A stretch of 5,025 nucleotides of DNA from NCBI GenBank assembly GCA_937902305.1, contig CALDHV010000178.1, positions 1 through 5,025 on the forward strand, written 5' to 3'. The first letter of the stretch is position 1. Each line of letters opens with the position of its first letter. Below the pieces are notes generated by a model, which was not told the origin of the DNA, did no database searches, and was given only the letters and a program-made list of their open reading frames with translations. This DNA comes from an uncultured Clostridia bacterium (GTDB lineage Bacteria; Bacillota; Clostridia; Oscillospirales; Acutalibacteraceae). Made by a program: the position numbers and the translations under genes. Shown one piece after another: positions 1-5,025 of the stretch.

Positions 1-149
1 GCACCGGAAACAAGACGCATCGTCTCCGTTCTTCCCGCACCCATCAGACCGGGGAAGCCGAGGATCTCTCCTTCCTCTGCGCGGAAGCTGATATTGTCTA
101 CCGCGCAATGACTGCCGTACCGTTTGGTCAGGTTTTTCACTTCGATCAT
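1..149 (-). CDS. ABC transporter ATP-binding protein, N-terminal part (cut by the window's left edge)
   Basis: The visible 49 codons begin MIEVKNLTKRYG and continue to the edge, so only the start of the nucleotide-binding domain is present. The opening has the standard layout of a stand-alone ABC ATPase: an A-loop aromatic (Tyr11), then a GEILGF strand (27-32), then Walker A at 34-41 reading GLMGAGRT. The usual Walker A lysine is replaced by Arg40, followed by Thr41-Glu42. This resembles the second NBD of RbsA/MglA-type sugar importers more than a normal first NBD. The start at 149 is chosen because GGAGGG (160-165) lies 10 nt upstream. An in-frame ATG at 167-165 overlaps that site and is less likely. 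It would energise a membrane transporter from the cytoplasmic face. Substrate and partner permease lie outside the window. ABC ATPase is secure; the subfamily is not. Confidence 0.9.
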   Translation of the reverse strand, partial: MIEVKNLTKRYGSHCAVDNISFRAEEGEILGFPGLMGAGRTETMRLVSG

Positions 150-188
150 AGACAGGTTTCCCTCCATTTTCAAAATTGCTGTGTACCT

Positions 189-220
189 ATTATAATGTCT
201 AATAGTTGCCAATGTGTAAA
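189..220 (-). promoter_or_regulatory. Putative promoter of the ABC ATPase gene
   Basis: Read on the minus strand there is a perfect -10 TATAAT (194-189) and an upstream TTTACA (220-215). The 20-nt spacer is longer than ideal, so the -35 assignment is weak. Transcription would start near 182, giving a leader of about 33 nt. A short palindrome, AATGT-GTAA-ACATT (211-224), covers the -35 and could be an operator. No factor-independent terminator is visible between the EamA stop and this promoter, so read-through from the EamA gene is also possible. Confidence 0.45.
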
Positions 221-243
221 CATTTTATAAAGAAACGGGATCA

Positions 244-1092
244 TTATACATTCAGCAGTGCTACTGCCACGATCCCCAGGAAAAATCCCGCAAACTGCGT
301 TTTTGTCAGCTTTTCCTTATACAAAAATCGCGAGACGAGGTAGGTCACGATGATGCCTCCCGCCGAGATCAGCGGGAACATCAGCGATACCGGCATCCGT
401 CCGCACAAGACCATTGCAAAGAGATTGACCATACCGTTGAGCACACCGCTGATCACGCCGTAGTACCAGCTTGACTTGATATACTGCCCGAGATCCTTAT
501 GCTCCTCCTTGAGGCTCATCACCAGCACCAGCAATGTGACGATCAGCAGGGCCTCGATCATCAGTTCATTTTTGTACGCGCCATCGAAACGCACCTGCTC
601 CATTTTTTGAACGACCGAGCACATCCCGTTGCCCAAAAAGGCGAGGGTAACACTGATGACCCATCGAAGCGAAAAGCGGATGCTTTTATCCTTGCGGTTG
701 ATCAGAATGAGGGACGCGCCCAAAAGCACAAGCCCCGGGATCAGTCCCACGCCGATCGGATCATGCAGGAATACCAGCCCGTACACCGTCGGGAGCATCA
801 GCGAATACGACACGATCAGGCTGGTGAGTGACAGCGAGCCGCATGAGACCGCCGCTACGCTTGCCACCGTGGAGACGGCGTAGGAGACGGCGAATGCCGC
901 CGCATAGGGGAGTACGCGAACATCGAAGGTCAACGACCGGGAGGTTACGACGAAAAACAGCATCGCCGTCACGCCGGTGATCAGCCCGAAAACGTAGATT
1001 CCCTTGCCGCCGGTCTTACGCAGATACGGCTTTTTGACAATATCCTGCCCGGATATGCCCAGGATGATGGCTACCAGATACAGTGCGTTCAT
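244..1092 (-). CDS. EamA/DMT-family transporter, ten membrane helices
   Basis: This 282-residue integral membrane protein belongs to the drug/metabolite transporter superfamily, whose members move small metabolites across the cytoplasmic membrane. Hydrophobic segments lie at roughly 2-18, 30-50, 60-85, 87-108, 113-132, 141-163, 176-194, 208-228, 234-256 and 265-281. This is the two-times-five helix EamA fold at normal family length. The C-terminal end, with SAGGIIVTYLVSRF (243-256), then YKEKLTK and a final helix, is the classic second-EamA-repeat ending. The ATG at 1092 has GAGG 7 nt upstream. The gene ends with in-frame tandem stops, TAA then TGA. It has its own promoter in the divergent region at 1093-1229, with an inverted repeat at the predicted transcription start. 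The ABC ATPase lies 94 bp downstream on the same strand. Substrate and direction cannot be inferred; a RhaT-like sugar or amino-acid carrier is possible. Confidence 0.9.
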   Translation of the reverse strand: MNALYLVAIILGISGQDIVKKPYLRKTGGKGIYVFGLITGVTAMLFFVVTSRSLTFDVRVLPYAAAFAVSYAVSTVASVAAVSCGSLSLTSLIVSYSLMLPTVYGLVFLHDPIGVGLIPGLVLLGASLILINRKDKSIRFSLRWVISVTLAFLGNGMCSVVQKMEQVRFDGAYKNELMIEALLIVTLLVLVMSLKEEHKDLGQYIKSSWYYGVISGVLNGMVNLFAMVLCGRMPVSLMFPLISAGGIIVTYLVSRFLYKEKLTKTQFAGFFLGIVAVALLNV

Positions 1093-1112
1093 AGAGTAAC
1101 CTCATACAGCAA

Positions 1113-1129
1113 AAACGGTATTTCCGTTT
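1113..1129. promoter_or_regulatory. Inverted repeat, candidate operator for the EamA gene
   Basis: AAACGG (1113-1118) and CCGTTT (1124-1129) form a perfect 6-bp inverted repeat around a 5-bp TATTT centre. It sits just downstream of the EamA -10 box and covers the predicted transcription start near 1124. A dimeric repressor bound there would block transcription. No regulator gene is in the window, so the binding protein is unknown. It could instead form a weak RNA hairpin at the 5' end of the transcript. Confidence 0.4.
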
Positions 1130-1130
1130 C

Positions 1131-1159
1131 AGTATAACACGGTGGGGAAAAAATAGCAA
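1131..1159 (-). promoter_or_regulatory. Promoter of the EamA gene
   Basis: On the minus strand, TTGCTA (1159-1154) is followed after exactly 17 nt by TATACT (1136-1131), preceded by TGT to give an extended -10 (TGnTATACT). This is a good vegetative sigma-70/sigma-A promoter. Transcription would start near 1124, leaving a leader of about 30 nt with the GAGG ribosome binding site. Confidence 0.65.
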
Positions 1160-1169
1160 TCTTTTTATA

Positions 1170-1198
1170 TTGACTTTTAGCGGTTTTTGAGATTAAAT
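1170..1198 (+). promoter_or_regulatory. Promoter of the small-ORF/MATE operon
   Basis: TTGACT (1170-1175) is followed after 17 nt by TTAAAT (1193-1198). The -35 matches 5 of 6 consensus bases and the -10 matches 4 of 6. It lies back-to-back with the EamA promoter, with only 10 bp between the two -35 boxes. Transcription would start near 1205. This excludes the ATG at 1197 as a start codon and supports the one at 1230. Confidence 0.5.
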
Positions 1199-1229
1199 GG
1201 TAAAAGCAAGGAAAAAAGGAGATGCCCGG

Positions 1230-1418
1230 ATGAACGAGATCGACTGGAAGACGCTGACCGAGGATGAAAAAACGCAGAAGCTGTTTGAAAAACAGAAGCA
1301 GCTACTGGACACCTTTTTGGCGCACCATACCATATCGCGCGCACAGTACGATAAAAGTCTCGGCGATCTGGCGGTAAAAATGGGTATCAAAAAACAAGGA
1401 AAAGAATATGAAGAATAA
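1230..1418 (+). CDS. Small SHOCT-like conserved hypothetical protein upstream of MATE
   Basis: This encodes a 62-residue, charged, soluble, probably all-helical protein with no signal peptide or membrane segment. Its core, a KQLLDTFL helix, a short turn and then ISRAQYDKSLGDL, has the layout of SHOCT-like short helical hairpins (leucine-rich helix, then I-T/S-x-x-x-[FY]-x-x-K). This is family-style resemblance, not a proven match. The start is the ATG at 1230, because AGGAG (1217-1221) lies 8 nt upstream and the likely promoter ends at 1198. An in-frame ATG at 1197 would add 11 lysine-rich residues but falls inside the -10 box. The 3' end overlaps the MATE gene by 11 bp in another frame, so the two are probably translationally coupled. 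It may assist or regulate the transporter, but its function is unknown. Confidence 0.75.
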   Translation: MNEIDWKTLTEDEKTQKLFEKQKQLLDTFLAHHTISRAQYDKSLGDLAVKMGIKKQGKEYEE

Positions 1419-2730
1419 GCTGGTACAAATGACCGAGGGCAATCTGTGGGTCAATATCCTGCGCTTCAGCTTTCCGCTGATCGTGTCGAATGTGTTGCAG
1501 ATCGTCTTCAATATGTCGGATATTGCCGTGGTGGGGCGCTTTTCCTCTGCCGAATCGCTCGGCGCGGTCGGCTCGACCGCGATCCTGGTGACAATGTATA
1601 CCGGGTTCTTGATCGGCATCGGCGGCGGTATCAACGCGCTGGTCGCTCATCTGTACGGCGCGCGGCGGGAAGAGGATATTCGCCAAAGCGTACATACCGC
1701 GTTTTTGCTCAGCCTGATCGCGGGGCTTGCTGTCTTCCTGATCGCCGAGGTGCTGACCCGCCCGGTTTTGCTGTGGCTGGGCACCAAGCCGGTGTTTATG
1801 GACAAGGCAATGCTGTATCTGCGGATCTATTTCTGCGGTATTCCGGCGCTGGCGCTGTATAATTGCGGCAACGCGGTCTGGAGCGCAGTCGGTAATACCC
1901 GCAAGCCGATGTTCTATCTGCTTGCGGCAGGCGTGCTGAATGTGGCGCTCAATCTGCTGTTTGTTATCGCTTTTCGCTGGGATGTCGCGGGTGTGGCGAT
2001 CGCCAGCATCGTGGCACAGTATGTGTCCGCCCTGCTGATCGTTGTTTCGCTGTTCCGTGCACAAACCTCATTCGGCTTGTGCCGTCGGGAAATGCGGTGG
2101 TCGCGGGATAAGGCAAGGCGCATCCTGTCGCTTGCCATTCCCGCCGGATGTCAGAATATGATATTTGCTCTTGCGAATTTGTTCATTCAGAGCGCGGTCA
2201 ACAGCTTTGACGCGGTGACGGTGGAGGGCATTTCCGCCGCCGCCAATGCGGACGGGCTGGTGTATGATATTATGGCGGCGTTTTATGTTGCCTGCGCCAG
2301 CTTTATGGCGCAGAACACCGGCGCCGGAAACCGGGAGCGGGTCATCCGCAGTTTTCGTGTCAGCTTGATGTTTTCCTTTTTGGCGGGTGTGATACCGGGT
2401 GGCTTGCTGATCTTGTTCGGTCGGCCGTTTTTGTCGTTGTTTACGACCGATGCCGCCGTTGCAGATGTTGGCTTGACGCGGTTGATCATTATGGGCATCG
2501 CCTACGGTATATCCTCACTGATGGATTGCTCCATCGCCGCCTCCCGCGGCATCGGCAAGACGACGGTGCCGACGGTGATCGTTATTATCGGCTCGTGCGT
2601 GTATACGGTTTTCCCGCTGTATCATACCGTCACGGCGCTGTATATGCTGTATTATTTCTCCTGGATACTGACCGGCATCGCGGAATATTTGTATTTCCGC
2701 CACGCCTTTCGTCGCCGGTTTCAAAAATAA
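1408..2730 (+). CDS. MATE-family multidrug/metabolite efflux transporter
   Basis: This 440-residue membrane protein belongs to the MATE family (MepA/DinF-like clostridial type), which exports cationic drugs or metabolites in exchange for Na+ or H+. The N-lobe opens MTEGNLWVNILRFSFPLI (8-25), followed by NMSDIAVVGRF (35-45), GIGGGINALVAHLYGA (70-85) and GNTRKP (162-167). The C-lobe begins near 235 with LSLAIPAGCQN (240-250) and has the signature FMAQNTGAGNRER (299-311), then GIGKTTVPT (381-389). The protein ends in a basic tail. AAGGA lies 7 nt before the ATG, and the start overlaps the small upstream gene by 11 bp. One oddity: after GSCV (395-398) the sequence goes straight to YTVFPLY, where relatives I recall carry an extra R-[IV]-x-W-type stretch of about six residues. 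The family assignment is firm; the substrate is unknown. Confidence 0.95.
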   Translation: MKNKLVQMTEGNLWVNILRFSFPLIVSNVLQIVFNMSDIAVVGRFSSAESLGAVGSTAILVTMYTGFLIGIGGGINALVAHLYGARREEDIRQSVHTAFLLSLIAGLAVFLIAEVLTRPVLLWLGTKPVFMDKAMLYLRIYFCGIPALALYNCGNAVWSAVGNTRKPMFYLLAAGVLNVALNLLFVIAFRWDVAGVAIASIVAQYVSALLIVVSLFRAQTSFGLCRREMRWSRDKARRILSLAIPAGCQNMIFALANLFIQSAVNSFDAVTVEGISAAANADGLVYDIMAAFYVACASFMAQNTGAGNRERVIRSFRVSLMFSFLAGVIPGGLLILFGRPFLSLFTTDAAVADVGLTRLIIMGIAYGISSLMDCSIAASRGIGKTTVPTVIVIIGSCVYTVFPLYHTVTALYMLYYFSWILTGIAEYLYFRHAFRRRFQK

Positions 2731-2751
2731 AGGAGGGCTATGGAGCGATAG
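2729..2751 (+). other. Orphan Shine-Dalgarno with a three-codon ORF
   Basis: Right after the MATE stop there is a strong AAAGGAGGG, then an ATG at 2740 followed by GAG CGA and a TAG stop (2749-2751). The spacing from GGAGGG to the ATG is only 2 nt, so efficient initiation is doubtful. It may be the remnant of a lost downstream gene, a minimal leader ORF, or chance. No longer reading frame continues from it. Confidence 0.3.
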
Positions 2752-2777
2752 TCGAACGGATCGAATGAATATGACAG

Positions 2778-2811
2778 TAGTATCGTGTCTGTTCCGAATA
2801 GTATCGTATCT
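2778..2811 (+). repeat. Two 13-bp direct repeats, 21 bp apart, upstream of the SDR promoter
   Basis: TAGTATCGTGTCT (2778-2790) and TAGTATCGTATCT (2799-2811) match at 12 of 13 positions and start exactly 21 bp apart, which is two helical turns. The second copy touches the -35 hexamer of the promoter at 2811-2839. This places the copies at about -68 to -56 and -47 to -35. Direct half-sites with this spacing and position are typical of AraC-family activators, as for araI1/I2 at araBAD. The binding protein is not in the window. Confidence 0.5.
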
Positions 2812-2839
2812 TGCGCTTTCTTTGTCATTCCCATACAAT
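2811..2839 (+). promoter_or_regulatory. Putative promoter of the SDR-esterase operon
   Basis: TTGCGC (2811-2816), 17 nt, then TACAAT (2834-2839). The -10 matches 5 of 6 consensus bases but the -35 only 3 of 6. A poor -35 directly beside tandem direct repeats fits an activator-dependent promoter. Transcription would begin near 2846, giving a leader of about 55 nt that starts almost directly with a hairpin. Confidence 0.5.
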
Positions 2840-2848
2840 GTATGTATG

Positions 2849-2872
2849 CCGACGGCTTCCAACAGCCGTCGG
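2849..2872 (+). other. 9-bp GC-rich hairpin in the SDR 5' leader
   Basis: CCGACGGCT (2849-2857) pairs perfectly with AGCCGTCGG (2864-2872) around the 6-nt loop TCCAAC. No U-run follows on either strand, so it is not a normal intrinsic terminator for the MATE operon. If the promoter at 2811-2839 is right, it lies at the very 5' end of the mRNA, where such stems often protect transcripts from decay. The SDR ribosome binding site (2890-2895) lies 17 nt downstream and stays free. Confidence 0.55.
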
Positions 2873-2900
2873 AAAGACGGGATAAAACGGAGGGTCAGCT

Positions 2901-3662
2901 ATGGAGTTTAACGGAAAAACCGCGATCGCCAGCGGCGCCGCCTCGGGTATGGGGCTGGTGTTTTCGCAGTCGTGGGCCGCGCAGGGCGGCAATGTCGTGA
3001 TGTGCGATGTGAATGCGGAGCGCCTCAAGGAATGTGTTGACGAGATCAACGCCCGCGGGGTGGGGAAGGCCGTCGGCGTGATATGCGATGTGCGTCGCTA
3101 TGAGCAGGTGGTCGCCGCCTGCAATACCGCCATGGACACCTTCGGCGGGATCGACATCGTATGCAATTTCGCGGGTGGTACCGCTACCCGCGTGCTGGGC
3201 GTCGGGGCAGAGCAGGGTGAGTTCCCCGACATCCCCATCGAAGTGTTCGATTGGGGCATTGATGTCAACCTCAAGGGTCAGTTCTATTTCTGCCATGCCG
3301 CCTGTAAAATTATGCGTGAGCAGAAAAGCGGTCTCATCGTCAATATCGGCTCGATCTCCGGCATGGAGGGGGACAGCCGCGGGGTGGATTATCCCACCGC
3401 CAAATCCGGCGCGATGTTCGGATTGACCAAATCCATCGCGCAGTTCGGGGCAAAATACGGTTTCCGGTGCGTTTGCGTATCGCCCGGCCCCGTTCTCACG
3501 CGCGCGGCGATGGCGAAGATGAAAACGATGCTCGGCAGAGCCGCCGAGCCGCAGGAGATCATTGATCTCATTCTGTTTTTGGCATCGGATAAGGGACAGT
3601 TTATCAACGGCGAAAACATCATGATCGACGGCGGCAGAAACGCGATGAAGCGCGAAAGATGA
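2901..3662 (+). CDS. SDR-family NAD(P)-dependent oxidoreductase
   Basis: This 253-residue cytoplasmic enzyme has the normal length of a classical short-chain dehydrogenase and interconverts an alcohol and a ketone, often on sugars, polyols or sugar acids. The Rossmann glycine motif is SGAASGMG (11-18), with Ser where Thr is usual. Asp36 after the second strand favours NAD(H) over NADP(H). CDV (62-64) and NFAGG (89-93) replace the usual DV and NNAG segments. The catalytic tetrad is Asn123, Ser151, Tyr164 and Lys168 in YPTAK. SPGPVLT (194-200) and the C-terminal FINGENIMIDGG (234-245) complete the fold. GGAGGG lies 6 nt before the ATG. It is the first gene of a two-gene operon with the esterase, 27 bp away. 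The substrate is unknown; the partner suggests a sugar. Confidence 0.93.
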   Translation: MEFNGKTAIASGAASGMGLVFSQSWAAQGGNVVMCDVNAERLKECVDEINARGVGKAVGVICDVRRYEQVVAACNTAMDTFGGIDIVCNFAGGTATRVLGVGAEQGEFPDIPIEVFDWGIDVNLKGQFYFCHAACKIMREQKSGLIVNIGSISGMEGDSRGVDYPTAKSGAMFGLTKSIAQFGAKYGFRCVCVSPGPVLTRAAMAKMKTMLGRAAEPQEIIDLILFLASDKGQFINGENIMIDGGRNAMKRER

Positions 3663-3689
3663 TGTGACACCTATTCAGGGAGAAAAGCT

Positions 3690-4451
3690 ATGATCCATTC
3701 ATTTTTGCTGATCGGACAATCCAATATGGCGGGCCGCGGGTTTCTGGGCGAGGCGATGGAGGTCAACACCGAGCACCTCTTTGTCCTGCGCAACGGGCGC
3801 TGGCATTCGCTGTACCGCCCCGTCAACTGTGACCGTTCCTTTTCGGGGGTCAATCTTGCCGAAAGCTTTGCGGAGCGGTACGCCGCCGAGCATGGGGTGG
3901 ATGTGGGGCTGATCCCCTGCGCCGACGGCGGCACCTCGCTGTGGCAATGGCAGGTCGGCGGGCTACTGTATGATCACGCCGTGATGCAGACCCGCCTTGC
4001 CGAGCGCACCTCCACCGTCGCCGGGGTGCTGTGGCATCAGGGAGAGGCGGATTGCGACCCGTCGTTGGCGTGCACCTATGCCGATCGGTTGCGGGTGATC
4101 CTGAATGCGTTCCGCCGGGATTTGAAGCTTGATGATGTTCCGTTCCTGCTCGGCGGATTGGGCGATTTTCTGGCGGAATATGAGCGTCGCCACCCCGGGA
4201 GCGGGTTGGATCATTACTACGCGGTCAATGAGCAGTTGCAACGGCTGGCGGCAGAGCGTCCGATGACCGGTTTTGTCCCGGCGAACGGACTGACCGCCAA
4301 TCCCGATTTCCTGCATTTCAATGCCGCATCCCTGCACGCGTTCGGCTTGCGGTATTATGAGGTCTTCCGCACGCTGGAAAACCCCGGAAAAATATTTATT
4401 GAAAAATCCTCGCCGGATGACGCGATCCGCACCGCGATGGAAGAGTTGTGA
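3690..4451 (+). CDS. SGNH hydrolase, sialate O-acetylesterase-like (SASA/DUF303) carbohydrate esterase
   Basis: This 253-residue protein has the motif order of the SASA domain (Pfam PF03629), which removes O-acetyl groups from sialic acid, xylan or other sugars. The nucleophile motif GQSNMAG (9-15) contains Ser11. DGGTSLWQW (79-87) supplies the oxyanion-hole glycine, and WHQGEAD (115-121) is the third block. PDFLHF (205-210) carries the Asp206/His209 pair of the catalytic triad, followed by NAASLHAFGLRYYE. There is no signal peptide, so it acts in the cytoplasm on imported substrates, unlike secreted xylan esterases. About 23 residues follow the domain as a charged tail (231-253). GGGAG lies 7 nt upstream of the start. 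It follows the SDR by 27 bp and ends at a strong terminator, so the two genes are probably co-expressed. The true substrate is not established. Confidence 0.88.
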   Translation: MIHSFLLIGQSNMAGRGFLGEAMEVNTEHLFVLRNGRWHSLYRPVNCDRSFSGVNLAESFAERYAAEHGVDVGLIPCADGGTSLWQWQVGGLLYDHAVMQTRLAERTSTVAGVLWHQGEADCDPSLACTYADRLRVILNAFRRDLKLDDVPFLLGGLGDFLAEYERRHPGSGLDHYYAVNEQLQRLAAERPMTGFVPANGLTANPDFLHFNAASLHAFGLRYYEVFRTLENPGKIFIEKSSPDDAIRTAMEEL

Positions 4452-4459
4452 TAAACATC

Positions 4460-4494
4460 AAAGAAAGCACTTGCCGAGCAAGTGCTTTCTTTTT
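4460..4494 (+). terminator. Intrinsic terminator of the SDR-esterase operon, possibly bidirectional
   Basis: A perfect 15-bp stem (4460-4474 with 4478-4492) closes on the 3-nt loop CGA, and the right arm runs into a T-rich stretch, TTTCTTTTTG. It begins 8 bp after the esterase stop. The minus-strand side ends TTTCTTTGATG, so it can also stop the convergent DUF1861 gene, whose stop is about 20 bp away. Confidence 0.93.
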
Positions 4495-4513
4495 GTCTAT
4501 GAAAAAATAATTA

Positions 4514-5025
4514 TTACAGCGTGCAGATGATCTTTCCCTCGCCGGCAAACGGGTCGTCAACGGTGATGCGTCCCTCGCAGGTGTCGCCTACGCCGCTGTA
4601 AAGATCGACTTTTCCGTCGGGGCGGGGGAGGATGCCGGAGGAAAATACGCAGTCGGCAAGCTTCGCCACCTTCGGGGTGAAGGGCGGATAGCACGCGGCG
4701 GTGCCGATGATGACCGGCTCCGTGACCGTGGAAGCCGCGGGATCCAGCAGGAACGCGGTGTTGACGTACACCGAAAGAGGTTCGCCGTCGGGAGCGGGAT
4801 CATTGTAGCTCATGTGACCGATAAGTCCGATCTTTCCGCTTTCCAGCGCATCGATCACCGAACGCTGTTTTACGGCGGTGATGTTTCCGGGAATGGAAAC
4901 CATGGGACGGGGCCGGATCAGTTTTTTACCGCTCACTCGAGAAAAATACTCTTTCAGCAGTAATTCAGCGGCTTCAAAATCGGCGATCACACCGTTTTCA
5001 ACCGATTCTTTGGAATCGTCCGAGA
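4514..5025 (-). CDS. DUF1861/GT108-like glycan enzyme, C-terminal part (cut by the right edge)
   Basis: The frame is open from the window edge to the TAA at 4514-4516, about 169 codons. A GTG at 4990 is internal, because eleven sense codons precede it to the edge. Counting from that GTG, the sequence shows GKIGLIGHMSYND (52-64), FLLDP (79-83), CVFSSGILPRPDGKVDLYSG (114-133) and GRITVDDPF (140-148). This pattern recalls DUF1861 (PF08950), a five-bladed beta-propeller family related to GH130 whose Leishmania members are the GT108 mannosyltransferase/phosphorylases. The usual EWGG-type segment before GKIG is not recognisable here; an Ala/Glu/Leu-rich stretch (4-20) takes its place, so the protein is a divergent member. 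It is convergent with the esterase gene and shares its terminator. The catalytic N-terminal half is outside the window. A GH130-type phosphorylase is the main alternative. Confidence 0.65.
   Translation of the reverse strand, partial: SDDSKESVENGVIADFEAAELLLKEYFSRVSGKKLIRPRPMVSIPGNITAVKQRSVIDALESGKIGLIGHMSYNDPAPDGEPLSVYVNTAFLLDPAASTVTEPVIIGTAACYPPFTPKVAKLADCVFSSGILPRPDGKVDLYSGVGDTCEGRITVDDPFAGEGKIICTL

Noticed and set aside
1197..1229. Upstream ATG that would extend the small protein by 11 residues.
   Set aside because: It lies inside the probable -10 box and has no ribosome binding site, while the ATG at 1230 has AGGAG at 8 nt.
1387..2064. Long minus-strand open frame (225 codons) inside the MATE gene.
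   Set aside because: It is antisense to a clear MATE gene; the product is rich in His, Gln, Arg and Asp with no recognisable domain, as expected of a GC-rich shadow frame.
2849..2872. Hairpin as an intrinsic terminator of the MATE operon.
   Set aside because: Neither side is followed by a T-run; the sequence after it is AAAGACGGG.
2771..2911. A 46-codon ATG frame covering the MATE-SDR gap and overlapping the SDR start by 11 bp.
   Set aside because: It has no ribosome binding site, its codon use and composition are poor, and it crosses the promoter, repeats and hairpin, so it is most likely chance.
4514..4990. Reading the right-hand gene as a complete 158-residue protein starting at the GTG at 4990.
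   Set aside because: The frame continues without a stop to the window edge, no ribosome binding site precedes the GTG, and the family is about twice as long.

Overview
The window looks like a chromosomal piece of a Firmicutes (Bacillota) genome, probably a moderately GC-rich member of class Clostridia. This is inference from strong GGAGG-type ribosome binding sites, GC-rich genes with AT-rich intergenic promoters, and protein sequences that read like gut-type clostridial homologues (EamA, MATE, SDR, DUF1861). No rRNA, tRNA, CRISPR array, insertion sequence or phage gene is visible. The sequence alone does not give a species.

Layout, left to right. Positions 1-149 (minus) hold the first 49 codons of an ABC transporter ATPase, with an unusual Arg-type Walker A. 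It has its own promoter-like sequence at 189-220. Positions 244-1092 (minus) encode a ten-helix EamA/DMT transporter. Region 1093-1229 is a divergent promoter region with back-to-back promoters and an inverted repeat at the probable EamA transcription start. Going right, a 62-residue SHOCT-like small protein (1230-1418) overlaps by 11 bp a MATE efflux transporter (1408-2730). A 170-bp gap (2731-2900) carries tandem 13-bp direct repeats 21 bp apart, a promoter with a weak -35, and a 9-bp hairpin at the predicted 5' end of the transcript. This leads into a two-gene operon: an NAD(P)-dependent short-chain dehydrogenase (2901-3662) and a cytoplasmic SGNH/sialate O-acetylesterase-like hydrolase (3690-4451). 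A 15-bp-stem terminator (4460-4494) closes the operon. Facing it, and cut by the right edge, is the C-terminal part of a DUF1861 (GT108-like mannoside phosphorylase/transferase) protein.

How the genes may work together: the SDR and esterase are 27 bp apart and share one promoter and terminator, so they are probably made together. With the convergent DUF1861-type glycan enzyme, they suggest a small carbohydrate-utilisation locus in which acetylated sugars are deacetylated and a sugar or polyol is oxidised inside the cell. The substrate cannot be read from the sequence. The left half is transport: a DMT exporter/importer, an ABC ATPase and a MATE efflux pump with a small companion protein. I see no defence, mobile or otherwise exotic system. 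The most interesting signals are regulatory: the AraC-like spaced direct repeats, the EamA inverted repeat and the 5' hairpin.
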